A stretch of 64,000 bases of DNA from Nitrosopumilus sp. (GTDB taxonomy: Archaea > Thermoproteota > Nitrososphaeria > Nitrososphaerales > Nitrosopumilaceae), in NCBI RefSeq assembly GCF_025699255.1, contig NZ_JAILWA010000007.1, forward strand, positions 1 through 64,000. Reading direction: 5' to 3'. This document shows positions 60,716-64,000 of this stretch, piece by piece. How positions within the stretch are numbered: the stretch's first letter is position 1; each line of letters opens with the position of its first letter. A program made the translations under genes and the position numbers. Below the pieces are notes generated by a model, which worked only from the letters and a program-made list of their open reading frames with translations, had not been told where the DNA came from and made no database searches.

Positions 60716-60760
60716 AATTACTAATCTTTGGATTCTGAATTTGTGATGAGGTGTTTTACT

Positions 60761-62095
60761 ATGATTAAATTAATCCCTGTATCTTTTTTTATATTTGTAC
60801 TACTTACATCTACAGTAACTACATCCAATGTATTTGCAGATGTAATTTCTCCTAAGGATCAAATGGATCTGAATTTTACCGCTAAGGAAGTAATTTGTAA
60901 AGAAAATCTTGTAAAAATTTTACGTGTTTCAAATGGAGATGCGATATGTGTAACTTTTGGTATTGTGGATTTCTTAGTTGAGAGGGGTTTTGCTGTTGAA
61001 CCTGTATCAAATATTCCATCTGAAAATAATGTAAACTCTTCAAAACCTGTTGGAACTTTAACTCATATGGCAACTACTAAACAATTCAAAAATCCTGGTC
61101 AAGTAGAAACATTTCCAAAAATAAACACCTTCAATTATGTTTTCAAAGTTTGTGCCATAGATGAAAAAATCAAGTCCCCTGAGATTATCATTACTTCTGA
61201 CGCTGAAACAAAATCTGTTAAATTACGTGATGTTCAAACAACTTCTTGCTATACTACTGCTGCACTAGTCAAAGCAACTGATCCTGATAGTATATCTGCT
61301 AGATTGCTTAATCATGGGGGAATTACTGATGCTATTACCGAACTTGAAAATAAAATTGCAACTCTAAAATCTGAAATTACTGTACAGCGTGAAAAATTAT
61401 TGTCAATTAATGACGAATCTCCAAGTACTGATAGAGCAAAAAAAGTCTCTGCAATTCATCAAAAAATCTCTGATGTTAGAACTGAATTAAAAAGTGTCAA
61501 ATATGAACTTCAAAAGTACTTATTATTTTTAAATTTGAATTCTTCTAGTCATATTTCCCCTGTTGTTAAAGGCAAATCCATTACTGGTATGTCTATTGAA
61601 AATGTTGTTTCTGAAATAGTTTCTGTAAATGAAGCCCTAATTCAACCTGAAGATCGACCAGAAAATTCAATGGCGTATAATGTGGTTTTTGAAATATGCA
61701 CATCTGACACCCCACTAAGAATCCCTATTGTAGAATTGATTTCTGATGTGTCACAAAAAACAATCATGATGGCTGAAAAGATAGTTTCAAATTCTTGTCA
61801 AGTTTCAACTGGAAAAATCATTGCGATTAATTCAAATTCTATTTCAATTAGCTTAGTTGGTCAGACACAATCTTCTGATAATGTTGTGAAATTAGAAAAC
61901 AAAATAAATTTGTTGAAAGATGAAATGAAAATAGAACAAGATAAACTCAATGTGGCTTTAACGTCTAGTTCAATTACTAAAGAAGAACGTGAGAATGTTA
62001 TCTCAGAATCTACTTTGAAAATTCATGAATTACGTAAAGATTTGCTGACTACTAAGACCGAATTACATAAAATCCTCTTACAGGTGTATAGTTAG
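60761..62095 (+). CDS. Secreted ADVISP-type protein 2 with coiled coils
   Basis: The 444 residues from ATG 60761 (MIKLIPVSFFIFVLLTSTVT) share the mature start ADVISPKDQMDLNFT and the same plan as protein 1: Cys-pair beta regions (KVCAIDEKIKSPEIIITSDAE; EICTSDTPLRIPIVELISD) alternating with coiled coils. It is diverged, so the duplication is old. Upstream in-frame starts (TTG 60728, ATG 60746) are possible. Confidence 0.8.
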   Translation: MIKLIPVSFFIFVLLTSTVTTSNVFADVISPKDQMDLNFTAKEVICKENLVKILRVSNGDAICVTFGIVDFLVERGFAVEPVSNIPSENNVNSSKPVGTLTHMATTKQFKNPGQVETFPKINTFNYVFKVCAIDEKIKSPEIIITSDAETKSVKLRDVQTTSCYTTAALVKATDPDSISARLLNHGGITDAITELENKIATLKSEITVQREKLLSINDESPSTDRAKKVSAIHQKISDVRTELKSVKYELQKYLLFLNLNSSSHISPVVKGKSITGMSIENVVSEIVSVNEALIQPEDRPENSMAYNVVFEICTSDTPLRIPIVELISDVSQKTIMMAEKIVSNSCQVSTGKIIAINSNSISISLVGQTQSSDNVVKLENKINLLKDEMKIEQDKLNVALTSSSITKEERENVISESTLKIHELRKDLLTTKTELHKILLQVYS

Positions 62096-62210
62096 GCATC
62101 ATTAATCTAAAAACGATAAATGTCATTAATGTAATAAATTTCCATGTTGCCTGTTACCATAATAATTCTTAAAATCGAGTCCATTTTTCAAAAAGAATTT
62201 CAGATTTGAC

Positions 62211-63134
62211 ATGAAATATTTTTTAATTCTTGTTTTTGTATTGGTACTTTTTGTAGACTATGCATTTGCGCAAAGCATTGTTGAAAACCAACTAGGTAGT
62301 TTCATAGGTAATTTTACCGATACTGAAAATCATATTATTTCTATGATTGATTTTGATCTTATTGGAGATAGATTAGGTATTGAGATATCCTTTATTGATC
62401 TAATTTTTTATTCCTCTGGAATGGTTGTATATGGTATCTTCATTTGGAATTTTTACAGATTTCTTGCAAGACGAGAAATGATACCTTTGCCTCTAACAAA
62501 ATATCAAACTGATGGTAAGAAAATTACTTCCATTGCTAGCTATGTTATCAAGTATGTGATAGTTTTCCCATTTGTAGTTCTAGTGTGGTTTATTGTTTAT
62601 TCTACATTTTTATTTTTCATGGCTCCTGATTTGCCACGTGATATTGTTTTTCTAGTTGTAATTTCTCTTGTGGTTACTGTTAGAATATCTGCATATTACA
62701 AAGAGGATCTTGCAAAAGATTTTGCTAAATTAATCCCCTTTGCACTTTTAGGTATTTTCCTTACAAGTAATATCTTCTTTACCACCGAACAACTAATTGA
62801 TAGATTAGATGATTTTATTCCATTTATAGGAAAAATTATTGGATTTATTGTATATGCTATTTTAGTTGAAGCAATATTGCGCATATTATTTCTCATCAAA
62901 AGAAAAATCCTTCCAGTTGCAGAAGAAAAACTCGAAGAGCAAATTGAAAAACAAATAGATGAGAAAATTAACGTCCATGTTGAAAAAATCGAGAAAAAAC
63001 ACGAAAATCTTGAAAAGAAATTAGACAAAGAGACTGATGAAATTGAAAAGAAAATTAAAAAAGAAACTGGTGACATTGAAAAGAAAATTCAAAAAGATAA
63101 TAGTGATTCAAATAATGAATCAAAACGTGAATAA
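62211..63134 (+). CDS. Membrane protein with long C-terminal coiled coil
   Basis: This 307-residue protein has a signal-like start (MKYFLILVFVLVLFVDYAFA|QS), about five membrane segments between 60 and 228, then a charged coiled coil of about 70 residues made of EK-rich heptads (EEQIEKQIDEKINVHVEKI, KKETGDIEKKIQKD). It vaguely resembles small channel-type proteins but no family was assigned. It lies 2 bp before the CDF gene. Confidence 0.75.
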   Translation: MKYFLILVFVLVLFVDYAFAQSIVENQLGSFIGNFTDTENHIISMIDFDLIGDRLGIEISFIDLIFYSSGMVVYGIFIWNFYRFLARREMIPLPLTKYQTDGKKITSIASYVIKYVIVFPFVVLVWFIVYSTFLFFMAPDLPRDIVFLVVISLVVTVRISAYYKEDLAKDFAKLIPFALLGIFLTSNIFFTTEQLIDRLDDFIPFIGKIIGFIVYAILVEAILRILFLIKRKILPVAEEKLEEQIEKQIDEKINVHVEKIEKKHENLEKKLDKETDEIEKKIKKETGDIEKKIQKDNSDSNNESKRE

Positions 63135-63136
63135 CC

Positions 63137-64000
63137 GTGGCCACTGGTTCAACTAAAGCAGTATATGCTGCACTTTTTGGCAATCTTGGAATTGCTGTTA
63201 CAAAATTCATTGCTGCAGCTTTGACTGGAAGTGCTTCTATGTGGGCTGAATCGTATCACTCTGCATCTGATACAGTAAATCAAATTCTTTTGCTTTTGGG
63301 AATCAAAATAAGTAAAAAATCTGCTACTAGTTTACATCAATTTGGTTTTGGCAAGTCTCAATATTTTTGGTCCTTTATTGTAGCTACTATGATCTTTGGG
63401 ATATCTGGAATCTTGTCTTTGCAACATGGTTTTTCTTCCTTACTTGGTGACTCGCACCATTTTGAAAATCCTGTAATTAATTATATTGTTCTTGCAATTG
63501 CATTGGCGTTTGAAGGCAATGCATTAAGAATTGCGTTAAATCAGTTTAAAACACCAATTACTTCACGTGGTGAAAAAATCAGACTTTCTTCATTGTACAA
63601 TGAATTTAAAAACAGTAAAGACACTTCCCTTCTGACTGTAATAGTTGAAGATACTGCTGCGTTACTTGGTATTGGAATAGCTATTGTGGGAATATTTCTT
63701 ACTGATATCACTGGAAATACTGTTTATGATGCAGTAAGTTCCATTTTGATTGGAATTCTTTTGATGTCTTTTGCTTTTTTCTTGGCCAAAGAAAATCGTG
63801 GTCTTTTGTTAGGTGAGGCTATTTCAGACAAACAGAATAAAGAAATCATTAATGCAGTTTCTGCAATATCTGAAGTAGATCATGTAGTCACAATGAAAAC
63901 CATGCATCTTGGACCTACCTCTGTCTTGGTTGGAATTGAAGTAAATCTGATTGATGGTCTAGATACTGATGAAATTGAAACAATTACTGACGAAATAGAA
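63137..64000 (+). CDS. Cation diffusion facilitator (3' truncated)
   Basis: GTG 63137 opens 288 codons running off the window. Membrane helices and metal-site motifs of CDF exporters are visible: H41-x3-D45 in ESYHSASDTVNQ and E171-D172 in VIVEDTAALLGI, the SLC30A9-like variant rather than the usual HD. The C-terminal cytoplasmic domain begins (VVTMKTMHLGPTSVLVGIEV). It exports divalent metals such as zinc or manganese. Likely cotranscribed with the preceding membrane protein. Confidence 0.88.
   Translation, partial: MATGSTKAVYAALFGNLGIAVTKFIAAALTGSASMWAESYHSASDTVNQILLLLGIKISKKSATSLHQFGFGKSQYFWSFIVATMIFGISGILSLQHGFSSLLGDSHHFENPVINYIVLAIALAFEGNALRIALNQFKTPITSRGEKIRLSSLYNEFKNSKDTSLLTVIVEDTAALLGIGIAIVGIFLTDITGNTVYDAVSSILIGILLMSFAFFLAKENRGLLLGEAISDKQNKEIINAVSAISEVDHVVTMKTMHLGPTSVLVGIEVNLIDGLDTDEIETITDEIE

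Noticed and set aside
62696-63076. 126-residue minus-strand Ser/Phe-rich frame
   Set aside because: Antisense shadow of the EK-rich coiled coil of the membrane protein.
1-64000. Defence system, prophage or integrated element
   Set aside because: No nuclease-helicase modules, toxin pairs, phage genes, integrase or composition break were seen; almost all genes are core or lineage-specific.

Overview
The window looks like chromosome of an AT-rich, mesophilic ammonia-oxidising archaeon (Nitrososphaerota/Thaumarchaeota, most likely Nitrosopumilus- or Nitrosarchaeum-like). The assignment is inferred from gene content: archaeal TFB, SRP19/SRP54, aIF1A, aIF5A, S8e/S24e/S27ae, Pus10, Dph6 and Gar1; intron-bearing tRNAs; ScpA/ScpB and a cold-shock protein in an archaeon; archaeal shikimate-pathway variants; and a ~1700-residue secreted S-layer protein of the Nitrosopumilus type. 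No amo genes, transposase, phage module, defence island or CRISPR array was seen. Both ends cut genes: a KKPAKK-tailed basic protein on the left and a CDF transporter on the right.

Layout. 0-3.5 kb: orphan proteins, an OB-fold protein, tRNA-Leu(CAA) with an intron, a zinc-finger microprotein, a DedA-like membrane protein and an HD hydrolase. 3.5-10 kb: tetrapyrrole block with precorrin-2 dehydrogenase, HemA and HemB on the minus strand, a divergent two-domain AhbA/AhbB-type siroheme decarboxylase, and a chlorite-dismutase/HemQ-family protein. 10-14.5 kb: SufC, TFB, Gar1, SRP19, S8e, ScpB and ScpA, all minus. 14.5-24.4 kb: zinc alcohol dehydrogenase, TPR-receiver protein, Lrp regulator, aIF1A, cold-shock protein, tRNA-Tyr with a 50-nt intron, aIF5A, a candidate C/D-box sRNA, Dph6, SRP54, Pus10, a metalloprotease-like orphan, S27ae and S24e. 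24.4-33 kb: archaeal phosphoglycerate mutase, GalT-like protein, sugar nucleotidyltransferase, ThiD-ThiN fusion, ThiC and several microproteins.

33-42 kb is an almost complete shikimate/aromatic amino acid cluster on the minus strand: ADH synthase, AroB', AroD, AroE, GHMP-type AroK, AroA, AroC, a chorismate mutase-aminotransferase fusion and TyrA. It is interrupted between aroA and aroC by a plus-strand candidate structured RNA with an 11-bp closing stem. Next come MqnC and a UbiD decarboxylase, suggesting futalosine-pathway menaquinone synthesis.

45-47.3 kb holds two paralogues of an unknown coiled-coil/linker protein with GTLPKGF-type motifs; 529 bp are identical between them while their flanks differ. 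After a PrxQ peroxiredoxin, aquaporin, methyltransferase and tRNA-Arg(GCG), the right end is an envelope region: the S-layer protein, a secreted tandem-domain protein, two tandem secreted paralogues with a mature ADVISP start, a membrane/coiled-coil protein and a CDF metal transporter.

The features most likely to be undescribed are the duplicated LPKG-motif proteins, the RNA in the aro cluster, the RNA upstream of the S-layer gene, and the many zinc-ribbon microproteins. All calls come from reading the sequence; no database search or folding program was run.
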